This document shows, in pieces, positions 1 through 12,091 of a stretch of DNA of 64,000 nt (position 1 is the stretch's first letter; each line of letters begins with the position of its first letter). This DNA comes from Podospora pseudoanserina (taxonomy: Eukaryota > Ascomycota > Sordariomycetes > Sordariales > Podosporaceae). Under the pieces are notes generated by a model. The model did no database searches, was not told the DNA's origin, and worked only from the letters and a program-made list of their open reading frames with translations. The stretch covers positions 496,001 to 560,000 of the forward strand of contig NC_085920.1 in assembly GCF_035222485.1 (NCBI RefSeq). Reading direction: 5' to 3'. The translations under genes were made by a program, and so were the position numbers.

Positions 1-1309
1 TTAAAAAGCCACAGATATATCGCCCGGAAGTCTTCTCAATTTCCAAGAAACGTGTTATGGACTCCCAGCCTCCTTCAAGATACGTAGTCCATGCTGCATT
101 CAACCAAATCTGCTCATGATAGCTCCGCGCGATTCCTATCTTGTCTTCACTTCCCGCTTTTACTTCCATATCAAGGCCCAACCTTCATGATTACGCACAC
201 GTGAGCTCTTTGCAGGCCAGGTACCAACTAAGCTTAACCAAACTGTATCTTGAACCCCTGTTGCGAGCTCCTATTGGTCTGCCTGTAGTGGGAAACATGT
301 AAGTGCCAGAGGATGGTCACCAACCACATAAATATTGGCACCATCGTCTCTCAACAGAGGCCTGCGTAGAGTGACCTTGTTCCCGAAAGAATTCGGAATG
401 CAACCCGTCAGATCCCAAGCTGCAAGCGTTGGTACCGTGTTTTTGCCGCTCAGCTACTGAACGTCAACAGATGAGAGTACCAAGATGGCTAGGTGATAGG
501 TTATCCTAACCAAAGAGTTAGATCCTAATTTCCAATACCAGAGCCAACACTCTAAACTGGATAGAATTGACTATAACATGCGAATCATGTAGTATCGAAA
601 GAACGGTCAAAAAGGTCGCATGACCAAGACTGTTGGCCTACCTGAACCAACGTCTAGTCTAACGAGACATTATTTCCGTGTTTCGGGTGTTTCGATTCTG
701 AAATAACCAACAGATATAAGATGGGTTGTGCGCAGGCTTGTCTGAGGATCTGCTGTCCCACCCTCTCTAACAAGTTCTCAGACTGAACATGCCTAAGTTA
801 GGAGTGCTCTCCTACACACTGGGCACGCTGTTACCGTCGAACCGGCAGCCCATGACGCTCACCTCCCTCGATGATTGCTCTCATGCACATGCTAAACGTC
901 GACAAGTTGAGATCATCACCGACCTTGTCAGACTGGCGTATAGCTCGGTGAAGCTTCAGACAGAAGCAGTCATATGGTAAGTAAACAGTCCCAAGTCTTC
1001 AGCCCCTATCCTTGTCGCCCTGCTTGGAAGCTCCACTGGTCGGTGGGTAGCGTACCGATCCGCCTCCAGGTACCGGCAGGTTGGGACACTGCGGGGTAAT
1101 TAGCGGCATCAGCGGGGCCGGGAATGACGGCATCATCAACGGTCCGGCCATCGGAGCTTCGTTTGTTTTCGAGATACAAGTGGATTGGTAATCCGGGAAA
1201 CGGAATCCTGGATAACCCTTGATCGTGCTGAATGATAAAAACAATTTCGGCAGCTTTTGTGTAGGCTTTGTACTTGTTCGCCAACATCAGTCCAATACCA
1301 AGTCTCACC
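1..1309. other. Spacer before the first gene
   Basis: I see no convincing coding frame, RNA gene or repeat here. Short open frames on both strands have no recognisable domain. The last few hundred bases are presumably promoter and leader of the dehydrogenase that starts at 1310. Confidence 0.5.
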
Positions 1310-2448
1310 ATGGCATCAGGTCCCATCAAGATCGCAGTCCTCGACGACTACCAGGGTATCTCTGAACCCAAGTACCAGCGACTTGACCCCTCAAAGTATG
1401 AGGTGTCTTTCTTCAAAGACACTCTGCCCCCGTTCAATCATTCCGATACCACCCAAGATGTCAAGGACAAACTTGTCGCCAGACTCGAGCCTTTCACGGT
1501 GATCTGTATGGAAGACGATGCTTTCATGTGTTGAGATAATCAGATGGCTAACAATAGCTAGCCACCATGAGGGAGCGTACTCCTTTCCCAAAGGATTTGA
1601 TAGCCCGCCTCCCCAACCTGAAGCTCCTCTTGACTACCGGAAACCGCAACTTGGGGCTGGACCTGGAAGCCTTCAAAGAGCGGGGCATCCCTGTTGCTGG
1701 TGCTGTCGATAGAGCTCATGCAGGGTCGGTAGGTTCTATCAGCACAACGGAGCACTGTGTCGCCATGATCCTTGCTGCGGCTCGCAACATTGCGCAAGAC
1801 GATTTCTCGGTCAAAGCTGGTGGCTGGCAAACAGTTCCTGCCGTCTGTCTTCGCGGCAAGATCTTTGGCACCGTCGGTCTCGGGCGGTTGGGCATTGCCG
1901 TTGCAAAGATCATGTACCTGGCCTTCGGGATGCGCATCATCGCCTGGAGCTCCAACCTGACACAAGATGCTGCCGATGAGAAGGCTCGGGCTGCCGGATT
2001 CCCCGTCGAAAATGAACACGGAGAGAAGACCTTCAAGGTTGTCAGCAAGGAAGAGCTTTTCAAGACGGCAGATGTGGTCAGCATTCACCTTGTTCTCTCG
2101 GATCGGTCCAGGGGCAGCATCGCTGCTGCTGACCTCGCTCTGATGAAGCCCTCTGCCATCTTCGTGAACACGTCTCGGGGACCTCTTGTTGTGGAGAAGG
2201 ATCTTCAGGATGCGCTAGAGCAAGGCAAGATCCGCGCAGCAGCTCTCGATGTATTTGAAAGAGAACCTCTGCCGCTGGACAGCAGGTGGAGGACAACAAA
2301 GTGGGGACAAGATGGAAGGAGTCGCGTGTTGCTCACGCCTCATATGGGCTATGTGGAAGAAGCGACACTCGATGCCTGGTATGAGGAGCAGGTATCAAAT
2401 CTGGTGAGGTGGGAGAAGAATGAAGGTCTTACAACCCCATTGTATTAG
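1310..2448 (+). CDS. D-isomer-specific 2-hydroxyacid dehydrogenase (NAD(P)-dependent)
   Basis: Two exons, 1310-1505 and 1562-2448, give a 360-residue protein. The 56-bp intron has GTATGG, a CTAAC branch and TAG. The start ATG at 1310 is chosen because the N-terminal Rossmann-like strand IKIAVLDDYQ follows directly. The family reduces 2-oxoacids to D-2-hydroxyacids or the reverse. Visible marks are the nucleotide-binding GLGRLG at residues 171-176, the substrate-binding Arg271 in NTSRGPL, Glu300 in FEREPLP and the acid/base His326 in TPHMGY, so the catalytic triad is intact. The length fits the family. There is no targeting signal, so a cytosolic location is inferred. The substrate cannot be read from the sequence; glyoxylate/hydroxypyruvate reductase-like or phosphoglycerate dehydrogenase-like activity are both possible. 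Confidence 0.92.
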
Positions 2449-3100
2449 CTGCCATGCATTGCTTCTTGATCAATGAAAATAAGCTATGCGCTTTATTCAG
2501 CCGTCTTTGGTCACATCATAAGTGTTTTAAACAGGGTGAATCATGGCCATTGAAGCAATAATGGTCACCTCTCTCGCGGCGTTCTTTCTCCGGTGCCTGG
2601 CACTCCTGCCGTCTTTTACCTATGTTCAGGTTTCCGCTCATTTCACTTAGGCTGCCTTTGCGTCATCTCATTCGTGCTTTCCCTTCTCTTCAGCACTTGC
2701 TGATTCCTGAAAGGCCCGTGCTATCGGTGGCGTCGTCTGTTTACTTACCTCCTACTGCAAAGCTTCCAGGTTTCTGCTGGCTCTTCCTCTCTTCTCTTGG
2801 ATCCAAAAACCACAGCTTCGTGGAGTTTCTCTGCCAGCAACAAACACGAACTTGGACAACCGCTCCGAAGAGGAAACCTACACGCCTATCCAATCATCAT
2901 CTAAACCCACTTCTGTGTTCTCGAGCAACCTGTCCGACGTCACTCTTTTCTACAAACATCCTTGGCATCTTTGTGACAGTCCTCTCATCAAAGCTGTCAA
3001 GTAGGACGAACCATGGCATCGCAGCGGGAGCCCCACAACAGTACGGAAGCACAAATTTCCATCATCAGCAGTGACATCAAGCTAAGGTTTATGTGCAGGC
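2449..3100. other. Spacer and probable leader of the dsRBM gene
   Basis: This stretch is pyrimidine-rich towards its 3' end, as is common in fungal promoters and leaders. A 150-codon open frame lies here, but it is compositionally like a leader and has no recognisable domain, so I do not call it a gene. Confidence 0.4.
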
Positions 3101-4626
3101 ATGACGCTACCACTTCGCACCCGTGAGGCTCCCCAAGGTCCCCGAAAGCAGGTCCAGCTCCAACGGGCCACAGCTAGTGGTATGTTGAATTGCAGAATTT
3201 GAAAAGCGATTGATCTAATTATTTTGACATAGATATAATGCCTCACCTCGGTCCCTCCCGCCCCGGGTATGGAAGCCCCTCGTTCGGAATCCCTCCCGCC
3301 CCGGTCATCGACCGTCCTCTTCCTCTCTGGGGTCAAACGACCCCAGTTCAAGTCCCCCAGGGTCATCCGGGGGCTCATTATGGACCAATCCCTATTCAGG
3401 GTACCCCTCAGGATCGCTTCAGGCGCGAGGTTCTTGGTCGACGTGGAGAAGCCATGGGTTCGGGGCCTAGGTGGACACCTGCTCCTCCCCTTGCCCAACT
3501 GTCTTTGAGGAGTAGCGGTGCCCTTCAGCCTTACACCCCTCGAGCCTCATCGACGCCCCGTCAGACCGCTGAAGCGCTGGCGAACGCCCCCCAAAAGCTT
3601 TCATTCGCGTGCCAACGGCGTCGCTTCAACCCAGTGTTCGAAGCCTTCGAAACCTCCGACGGCAGACACGGGTGCCATGTCAAAATCGACGGCGCACTGT
3701 TGAGAAGTGACCGTCTTTTTGAAACAGCCCGGCAAGCCAAGGAGGATGCAGCCATGAAAGGGTTGGATTACCTTCGGCAGAACAGCCGGGCAAGTCGGTC
3801 TACAGTCCCCTCAGCGAGCTCAGGGGGCGAGCCAAGAACCCAGGTCAGTGGGTCTGCTCAGCGTTTACAAAACAGAGAGGCTGCTACAGTTCGTCACGGT
3901 TCTCCTGCTTCTCGTTCTAACGCACCTAACACTCGTCTCTAGGCACGCCTCCTCCCATCTCAAGCGTCATCTTCCATGCGTTCTGAAGCATCCATCGCTT
4001 ACCTTGCGACCTCAGTTGCTCGTCTTGAGGCGACGATCGCCCATCTCCAGGCACCCGCTTCCAGTGCACGGGATAACTTCACCCGAGTGCCTATCAAGCA
4101 AGACCAAGATGTCGAAATGACGGGCGTCCCAGCCTCCGGTGGCACTCTGGTGTCCGTCATCAGCGCGGCCCAGCAGGCAGAATTGCTAAACCAAATACAA
4201 CGGATCACTGGGATGGACGTGATAAATCCATCCAGGGAGAGTGCCGAGGTGACTTGTGCCTATCTCGAAGGTTTGGCCGTGGGATCACGGCTGGCCACGG
4301 TAGCACGCCGCCGTTCCCGCTCCCCTACCCGTTCTCCGCAGACTTCCCGAGGGCGTCGGCACCGTGAACGTTCACCCGCCGACGCCCGGGTTCGGCTGAC
4401 CCCGCCCCCAGTGTACCAGCGATGGAGTGGCCGCCCTGCGACAGATCGGTACCGTCCTGGTGAAGACCGGTATTGTCCTGATGAAGTCGGGCGTCTCCGT
4501 GACGACACCCGCTCTCGCAACAGGGGCAGTGGTTCAGTGGAATCTGGGGTGACTTCTGGTCATGGCAGTGGCAGGAGCTCCGAGAATGAGAGTGGAAACA
4601 CTCATGAGAAGCGCTCCTCATCTTGA
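3101..4626 (+). CDS. Hypothetical protein with one dsRNA-binding-like domain and an Arg/Ser-rich tail
   Basis: I build three exons: 3101-3179, 3233-3843 and 3943-4626 (457 residues). The introns are 53 bp (GTATGT..TAG) and 99 bp (GTCAGT, two CTAAC-type branch sites, TAG). Frames join exactly at both junctions, which supports the model. Residues 1-145 are Pro/Gly-rich and disordered. Residues about 148-206 look like a dsRBM: an N-terminal helix with FNPVFEAFE, the strand GCHVKIDG, and the closing helix with AKEDAAMKGLDYL. A short helical stretch follows, then from about residue 345 an Arg/Ser-rich region with RSRSPTRSP repeats, resembling splicing-factor RS tails. I infer a nuclear RNA-binding role. 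The gene family is not one I can name. The upstream ATG in exon 1 is the first plausible start, but an earlier exon cannot be excluded. Confidence 0.72.
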
Positions 4627-5120
4627 TCTTGACGACGGCGTCTTCTGATACTGGGGCACATTACCGGCTCACAGGAGCTGAGCCGGTGTTGTTTGTCAAT
4701 GGGGGTCGTGTCCTGTCCCGATCGGCGTTTTCGTGTTTTATGTGGAGTTTTGCGTTTTGATCTTGGTCTTGTCTTTCATTGCTTGTTCGGGATTGCTGTC
4801 TGCCGTTTTCTCATTCTTATTTAACATTGAAGTTCGGCAGAGTTGGGGAAATGTGATACTAGGTCATCCTTTGCAGGACTTGCCGTGCCCTTTTGCATGT
4901 TTCATTGGGCTATCATTTGCTGAACAATCTGGGACCTGGCGGGAAATGGGCCGAAGAATTCAGGAGATTCATACAAAGTACTGACACTGGTTGCTTACAC
5001 GGCTGTCACGGTTGATGTGGGGAGCTGGCATGTGAAATAAAAGGCCGCCCGAGATGTATAGTAGTTTCTGTAACCACAAATGTAACAATTGTAACACAGG
5101 GAAATATGAGAAGCTGCTTC
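4627..5120. other. Convergent intergenic region
   Basis: This region lies between the 3' ends of the dsRBM gene (+) and the HSD10-like gene (-). It probably holds the two 3' UTRs. No RNA gene or repeat is evident. Confidence 0.45.
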
Positions 5121-5972
5121 TTACAGCTTACTTGGCATGCGGGTTGCGCCATCCAACCGGATAACAACTCCATTCAGCATGACGTTCTCGATTGTTTGCT
5201 TCACCAAGGAAGCGAACTCCTCTGGCTGACCCGCCCTCGCCGGGAATTCCATGGCCTTTTGAAGGCCCTCTCTCACCTTGTCCGACATCATGGCCGTCAT
5301 GGCCGAGTCGAACATGCTAGGCGCAATGGTCACAACTCTGATGCCAAATCTTGCGAGATCCCGAGCCATGGGCAGAGTCATGGAGGCAACAGCGCCTTTG
5401 CTCGCCGCGTAGGCCACCTGGCCCATCTGTCCCTCAAAGGCGGCGGAGCTGGCCACCATGACAACCACACCCCTTTCCTTGTCCGGGCCATAGGGCTCAG
5501 ATTTGGCCAGGAGAGGCAGAAACTGACGAGTAACATCAAGAGTACCCCGGAGGTTAATGTTGAGGACAAAGTCGATGCTATCCAGGGAGACGGGGTTGAG
5601 GCGCTTGTCGAGGATCAGACCTGGGGCGCCGACACCAGCCGCTGGGATGATACCCGCGAGGGGCTTGCCAATTTCCTTGATCCATGAGGTCACGGCAGAG
5701 ACGGCAGAGGAGACTGAGTCGGTGGAAGAGACATCGCAGGGGAAGAATTTGGCTGATGGGGCGCCGCCGAGGGAGGCTACGGCTTTGGCGCCGGTTTCTT
5801 CGTTGAGATCCAGGATGGCAACGGAGGCGCCGGAGGAGATGAGGGTGCGGGCTGTGGCGAGGCCTAGGCCAGAGGCGCTGGGAGAGATGGTCAGTATGGT
5901 GATAAGAAGCTGAGGTGAAGCCGGGTCAGCTTACCCGCCTGAGATGACAAAGCTGCGGCCGTCGATTTTCAT
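5121..5972 (-). CDS. Short-chain dehydrogenase, 3-hydroxyacyl-CoA dehydrogenase type-2 (HSD10)-like
   Basis: Exon 1 is 5935-5972 and exon 2 is 5121-5877; the 57-bp intron has GTAAGC and CAG ends. The product has 264 residues. The first exon supplies the start of the Rossmann fold, which is otherwise missing. NAD-binding GGASGLG lies at residues 12-18. The catalytic Ser156, Tyr169 and Lys173 are in place (YAASK). The stretch around MTLPMARDLARFGIRVVTIAP is the signature of the HSD10/HADH2 branch, which oxidises 3-hydroxyacyl-CoA, including intermediates of branched-chain amino-acid breakdown, often in mitochondria. No strong targeting peptide is visible at the N-terminus, so location is open. 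A GXXXGXG oxidoreductase with another alcohol substrate remains possible. Confidence 0.9.
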
Positions 5973-7063
5973 TTTGGATCACTGGAGGAGGATGTGGATG
6001 GGATGGGATGAGAGGAACAAGGTGGGGTAGTGGTAGTGTCAGGTTGAGATGGAAGAGATCTAAAATTATATGTAAATGGTGAAGTATCTGCCGGGCCGGT
6101 CGTGTCCCTGGTGTAAGTGACGACGATGGTCTTGGTGTTGTTAAATAAAGTGGGTCATCCGAGTGCCGAGCTCTGTGGGGAAGGTTGCATTGACCGGGAA
6201 TGCCTCGGTTCCATGTTAAGCAGCCCCCGATAGATGCATGAGCACATGGAGCGGGTCTCGAGCTGTCTGAGCTCAAGCCTCAAAAATTGTGAAGCATCTG
6301 CAGGGTCTCCGCCGCATCGTTGGTGTGGCTTTGTCACCGTTACGAAACGTTACGAGCCCAACTGCCACACCAGCCACATTTTCCCCCACACGCACATGTC
6401 ACCCTGCAGCCATCGTCCCTCGTGCTCGCTTTCCCTGCCGTCTGGTTCTCCCCTTGTCTGATCTCGTTTCTTTGCTTGCAGATAAGGCCGGCGTCGTGGA
6501 ACCGAACCTTTACACCAGCCCTTTCAACAAACTGGCTTTCCTTTTTTTATTGCAGTCTGAATAAAGTTGATCGCATCGCGAAGGAGAAGGAGAAAACGAA
6601 AAGAACGGGAGCCCACTTTTTTTTCCATGCAGGTGTTGTACTGTGTACCACACCGCTCCTCTCTTTAATCTTGCTTGTCTTTGGTGTCGCAAAGTTCAAC
6701 CTTTTCGATCGACGAAAACGCACAAATTTCCGGTTGGCGCAAACGCAGGTTTCATGTGTGGCTGGTCTTTTTAGTTATTATTTTTGTTATACAGAAGGAT
6801 ACACGAATTACCAGCTTTTTTGCGCCATAGAGCAACACACAGGGAGCAACAGGTTTCAACACTCGAGTAACAAAGACCACCGAGGGTCGTCAAACACTTT
6901 GAGCGAGAGAGATCAACGACGCTACGAACGAACGAACCCCGCCCGAGACATTCTTGGAGTTGCGCGCGCATAGCACACACAAACGCTACCACTACCCAAC
7001 ACCACACCAGAACCCTTTTCATAAACCATATTTGAGGCGAAACACCCAGATAAAAACGATCGC
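5973..7063. other. Divergent intergenic region
   Basis: This holds the promoters of the HSD10-like gene (leftward) and the Rab4-like gene (rightward). The part from about 6350 onward is rich in C and T tracts, then in A-rich segments such as the one before 7064, as expected of a long fungal 5' leader. A 217-codon frame crosses it but shows no domain. Confidence 0.4.
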
Positions 7064-8303
7064 ATGAGCAGCTACGTTGAGCTCTCCGGCTTCGGCCGGC
7101 CCCGCCGGGGATCCTCCGCCGCGAGCGACACGAGCAGCGCCGGCACAGTCACCCGCGGACAGGACAGAGAACAAGAGCTAGGGAGCATGTACGACTACTT
7201 GGCCAAAATCATACTGCTAGGCCCAAGCGGGACTGGAAAGTCTGTTTCCCCCCATGCCACCAACCCCCAACTTTGAACTCTTGCTGACTTGCCTGTATGC
7301 ATTGTAAAGGTCCTGTCTCCTCCATCGTTTCGTCAAGTCCGAGTGGCGCGTGCTATCCTCCCAGACTATCGGCGTCGAGTTTGCCTCCAAGATCATCAAA
7401 GTCGGTACCGGCGCAAGGAGGAAGCGAATCAAACTCCAGCTTTGGGATACCGCGGGCACGGAAAGGTTCAGGTCGGTGTCGAGGTCGTACTATCGGGGCG
7501 CGGCGGGCGCGATACTGGTGTATGATGTCACCAGCCATGCGAGCTTCAACAGTCTGCAGCCTTTTCTGAACGATGCGAGGGCGCTGGCGAGTCCGAATTT
7601 GAGTCTGTTGTTGGTGGGGAATAAAGTCGACTTGGCGGCTAGCCAGACGGGAGCGTACTCGGATTATGAGGATAATGATGACTGGGGGAGGGACAATAGG
7701 CTAGGAGTAGGGGGTGGGAGGGGTGGGGGGTTGCCGACGCCGAGCAGTATCGCCAGTAGCAGTGTTACTTCTTTTCAGACTACGACGACGACGATGACGG
7801 ATCGGACTGAGCAAGGGGGGAGGGGTCAGCAGACGCCGATGGTGCCGAGTTCGTATTCTAGTATGTCGACTATTCACCCGGGGCTGGGGTCACAACTGAA
7901 GGCGACGATTGCGCCGGATGGGAGGGAGGTCGGCGCGGTTGAGGCGTCGAGGTGGGCGAACATGGTGAACATTCCTGTGACGATGGAGGTTTCGGCGCTG
8001 AGTGGGGAGGGTGTGGATGAGGTCTTTGGGAGGTTGGCGAGGATGATTTTGACCAAGATTGAGTTGGGAGAGATTGATCCTGACGATCCGATGAGTGGGA
8101 TTCAGTATGGTGATGCTAGCGCGCTGTGGAATGCTGGCGCAAGTGATGGCGGGAGCATCAAGAGCACTTTGACGGCTGATGACGTTGGCGTCGGGGGAAG
8201 AAGGAGAAGGGGAAAGCCAAAACGGATGGGACAGGGTGGGCTGAGAGAATGGGAGGAAGTTTTCACGCTGACGGGAAGGAGAAGAAACAGGGGGTGTTGT
8301 TGA
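7064..8303 (+). CDS. Rab4-like small GTPase with an expanded G4-G5 insert
   Basis: Exons 7064-7239 and 7310-8303 encode 389 residues. The 70-bp intron (GTCTGT, CTGAC branch, AAG end) splits the P-loop lysine codon and restores GPSGTGKS. An N-terminal extension of about 45 residues precedes the G domain. G2 is TIGVEF, G3 is WDTAGTERF and G4 is GNKVDL. Some 120 low-complexity residues then intervene before the G5-like SALSGEGV. The protein ends in Cys-Cys for double geranylgeranylation. The LLHRFVKSEWRVLSSQ region matches fungal Rab4/Rab14-type proteins, which act in endosome recycling. The catalytic Gln of G3 is Thr109 here, read from codon ACG, which predicts slow intrinsic GTP hydrolysis. 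Length is nearly twice that of a canonical Rab. Confidence 0.9.
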
Positions 8304-9467
8304 TGATGGGAGTCGAAAGACGAGGACCTAATGATACCATGCGGCGACTAATACCTGGTAATGGACTGACGATGTGTATGGACTTTTTATGGCATATTTA
8401 TTCTGCACGACGCTTATCATGTGGCATGGAGTTGGTACAGGAGCGGGCGGGTCTGTCTCTCTAGACACTCTTTGTTTCTTTTTTTTTTTTTGTTTTTTTG
8501 GTACTGCATAGCCTACATGAGTTATTTCTTCTATATTTTTTGACCTTCGTCTGTCTTGATGCAACGGCGGGTGCCTTGGGGGTTATCATGCTGTTGCCGA
8601 TGCATGTGATATAGATGGCAGAAACGAAGGGTCCGATATGCACAAGGCTGGACCAACGCAGTCCGTCGCTGCAGATTGTCACGGCGAAACAAAAACTTCC
8701 ATATGCGCTCCTATCTGGTGAGCTGACTGGCTATACTTCGGCCATCATGAGCTGCTAGCTGGTGAGGTGAGGTTGGAGTTTAGCCTAAAACGGACGCGGA
8801 CAGCGTCCTTCCGGGCGCCCAAGGAACTTCCGCACTATCATCAGCAGGAGCTTTGATCCTCTGACTCGGCAATGTTTTCTGACACAAAGAGAGCAGAAGT
8901 GGACAAAACTCGTTTCTGAAGCATTCAAGAGAGAGCTCATGACCTCGTTATAGTTACAAGCTCATGACTGGCATCAATCATGATGGGCTGGTGCCACAAG
9001 CAACCACCAAGCAAATGCCCCAATTTTGCACTTAGATACTCCAACAACAGCATCACAATTGGAGAAAGCAAGCTCCATCTGCAGACCCCAACACGGGATG
9101 GACGGCCAGGATGGATGACCTGCATCCCTGGGCGTGTGGGGTGAGGCCAGGGGAGCTCCTTCTTCATTCGCAACTCCATTTGTTCCCTCGGGGTGCCTTC
9201 CCCCGCGGTCTTCAACACGGTGAGCGGCAGCTCGAATTCCAGGCCATGAGAGGAAACATTGAAGAGCTATAAGACGGCTCTTGCTCTGGACATGTTCAAG
9301 AAATACACAACTCTCTTGTCGGCAGCAGCAGCAGCAACCACAGTTTGTATCTCTCTGTGAGAGTCATCACCAGGCTGTCCCTCCTTCCACCACCTGTACC
9401 CCACTGTCGTTCCCCTCACTGCCCCTCACCACCAACAACCCCACCATACGATAGGAGTTTATGTACT
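8304..9467. other. Intergenic region upstream of the beta-mannosidase
   Basis: It contains the 3' UTR of the Rab4-like gene with T-tracts at about 8478-8500 and the promoter of the beta-mannosidase. No gene is seen. The leader just before 9468 is C-rich. Confidence 0.4.
8779..8785 (-). promoter_or_regulatory. XlnR/XYR1-type motif GGCTAAA
   Basis: On the minus strand this reads GGCTAAA, the motif described for the xylanolytic regulator XlnR/XYR1. It lies about 680 bp upstream of the beta-mannosidase start. A 7-base match arises by chance every few kilobases, so function is only suggested by the neighbouring sugar-use genes. Confidence 0.2.
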
Positions 9468-12091
9468 ATGGCTCCCGCCGCCGCCGTTATCGTGGTCCCC
9501 GTCGACAAGAACTGGGAGTTCAAGCAGCTCGACAAGGAAGACGCCGAGTTCCTCCCCGTTTCCCAGTTCCCGACCAACGTCCACCTCGACCTCATTCACC
9601 ACAAGATCATCCCCGACCCCTTCATTGGCAAGAACGAGCTCGATGTGCAGTGGGTGGGCGAGGCGCAATGGGTCTACAAGACTACGTTCAAGGGACAGCC
9701 CGTCCCAGAGGGGGCCAAGGCTGTGTTGGCCTTCGACGGGTTGGACACCTTTGCGACTGTAAAGGTGAACGGGACCACGATCTTGGAGACAGATAATATG
9801 TTCACCCCTGAGAGGGTGGAGGTGACAGGGCTGTTGAAGGAGGAGAACGAGCTTGTTATCAGCTTTGACAGTGCCTATCTCAGGGGCTGGAAGCTGGTTG
9901 AGAAGTATCCTGAACACAAGTGGGGGGTGTGGAATGGTGATAATTCGAGATTGGCTGTGAGGAAGGCGCAGTATCACTGGGTATGATCTCTCTTGTGCAG
10001 GCTGTCAAGGACTATCTTGCTAACAATGAGAAATAGGGATGGGACTGGGGCCCGGCGCTCCTGACTTGCGGGCCATGGCGGCCAATCAACCTTGAAATCT
10101 ACGAAACGAGACTTGCAGACCTCAGCTTTGACAGCACCATCTCCGAGAATCTTAAGTCAGCCGGCATCAAGGCCACAGCTGAAGTTGAGGGGCCAGGTGG
10201 AAAGGTCAAATTTGAGCTCTCGCTCGATGGTGAACAAGTGGCATCCCAAACCGCAGACGCCAATGGCTCCGGCAGCGTCACAGTTTCCTTCCATCTCGAC
10301 AATCCTTCGCTTTGGTATCCCTTCCGCTATGGAGAACAGCCCCTTTACACACTCACTGCCACTATCCTGAGTGGTGATGATGAGATTTCCAGCATCAGCA
10401 AACGGATCGGTCTTCGCCGAGCCGAGCTCGTTCAGCAACCACTCCTTGACCAGCCCGGAACCTCCTTCTTCTTCCGCGTCAACAATATTCCCATCTACTG
10501 CGGTGGCTCGGACTGGATCCCCGCCGACAACTTTATCCCCCGTATCACAGCCCAAAAATACTACGAATGGATTTCTCTTATCCGTGATGGCAACCAGTTC
10601 ATGGTCCGTGTTTGGGGCGGCGGCATCTACGAGGAACAGGCCTTCTATGATGCATGCGACGAGCTCGGCGTTCTCGTGTGGCAAGACTTCATGTTCGGCT
10701 GTGGCAACTACCCTGCCTGGCCTGAGCTGAGGAAGTCTATTGACCGGGAGGCCCGTGAGAACGTCAAGCTCCTCAGACACCACCCTTCTATCGTCATCTG
10801 GGCTGGCAACAATGAGGACTACCAGTATCAGGAGTCTGCTGGGTTAACCTACGATTTTGAGAACAAGGACGCCGAATCTTGGCTTCAGACCGACTTCCCA
10901 GCGAGATACATCTATGAGAAGATTCTCAGTGATGCCTGCGCGGAACTCATTCCAAGCACTTTCTACCATCCTGGCAGTCCGTGGGGTGCGGGAAGGGATA
11001 CACACGATGCCACGGTGGGCGATATCCACCAGTGGAACGTCTGGCATGGTACCCAGGAGAAGTGGCAGGATTTTGACAAGCTCTCTGGAAGATTCGTCAG
11101 CGAGTTTGGCATGCAGGCTTTCCCCGACGTCAAGACCATCGACGCGTATCTGCCTCTCGGCAAAGACGACCCGGACCGATACCCCCAGTCTTCCACTGTC
11201 GACTTCCACAACAAGGCCGACGGTCACGAGAGGAGAATCGCTCTGTATCTGGTGGAGAACATGAGATATGCCCCTGACCCCTTGGAACAGTTTGTCTACT
11301 CTACCCAGTTGATGCAGGCAGAGTGTCTTGCCAGCGCGTACAGACTCTGGAAGAGGCAGTGGAAGGGTCCAGGGAGGGAGTACAACGCGGGTGCTTTGGT
11401 GTGGCAGATCAATGACTGCTGGCCGGTGACGAGTTGGTCGATTGTGGACTTTTATCTCCGGCCAAAACACGCTTTTTACACGGTCAAGCGGGAGATGGCG
11501 CCCGTTTCGGCGGGGATCACGCGCAAGATTCACAAGCACCCCAGGGATAAGTACACGCGGGTGTATATTGACACTGAGACGAAGATTGAAGTCTGGGGGA
11601 GCAATCTTACCCTTGAGGATTTGACTGTTGATGTGGTGCTCAAGGCTTGGGATGTTACTACTGGGGAATTGACGCTTGAAAAGAAGATTGCCGAGGGTTT
11701 GGTCCTGCCAGAGAATAGATCGACGGAAGTGGGCGCGTTGGATGTTCCTGTGGGGGAGAAGGGCAAGGGAGAGGAGAACAAGATTGTCGTGACGGCGTAT
11801 ATTGTTCAGAATGGCAAGCAAATCGCGCGGTATGTCAACTGGCCGGAGCCGCTCAAGTATGTGCACCTCCAGAAGCCAAAGGAGCTCAAGGTGGTGCTCA
11901 ATGATGATGCCACGGCTGTGGACATCAGCGCTGAGGTCCCCGTCAAGGGTGTCGCGCTGGAGTGCGAGGATGATGCGGTCAAGTTTGATGATAATTTGGT
12001 GGATATTGTTCCTGGGGAGGTGGTTTCTATTGCTGTCAAGGGGGCGACGAAGGAGACCAAGATTTCGACGAGGTATTTGGGCATGATCTAG
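9468..12091 (+). CDS. mndB: Beta-mannosidase, glycoside hydrolase family 2, intracellular type B
   Basis: Exons 9468-9980 and 10037-12091 give 855 residues; the 56-bp intron (GTATGA, GCTAAC branch, TAG) restores the motif HWGWDWGP. The enzyme removes terminal beta-1,4-mannose from manno-oligosaccharides. Domain order is the GH2 sugar-binding N-terminus, the immunoglobulin-like domain and the TIM barrel. The acid/base is Glu431 in AGNNED and the nucleophile is Glu527 in SEFGMQAFP. There is no signal peptide after the chosen Met, which separates it from the secreted mannosidase A group, so it likely cleaves imported mannobiose in the cytosol. The open frame extends 41 codons further upstream, but that part is C/T-rich leader, and homologues start near MAPAAAVIVVP. 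A 440-codon antisense frame inside it is a codon-usage shadow. Confidence 0.95.

Noticed and set aside
2622-3074. A 150-codon plus-strand frame before the dsRBM gene
   Set aside because: Pyrimidine-rich leader composition, no domain, and it would collide with the leader of the gene at 3101.
6320-6973. A 217-codon frame upstream of the Rab4-like gene
   Set aside because: Low-complexity translation and position in the probable 5' leader; no family resemblance.
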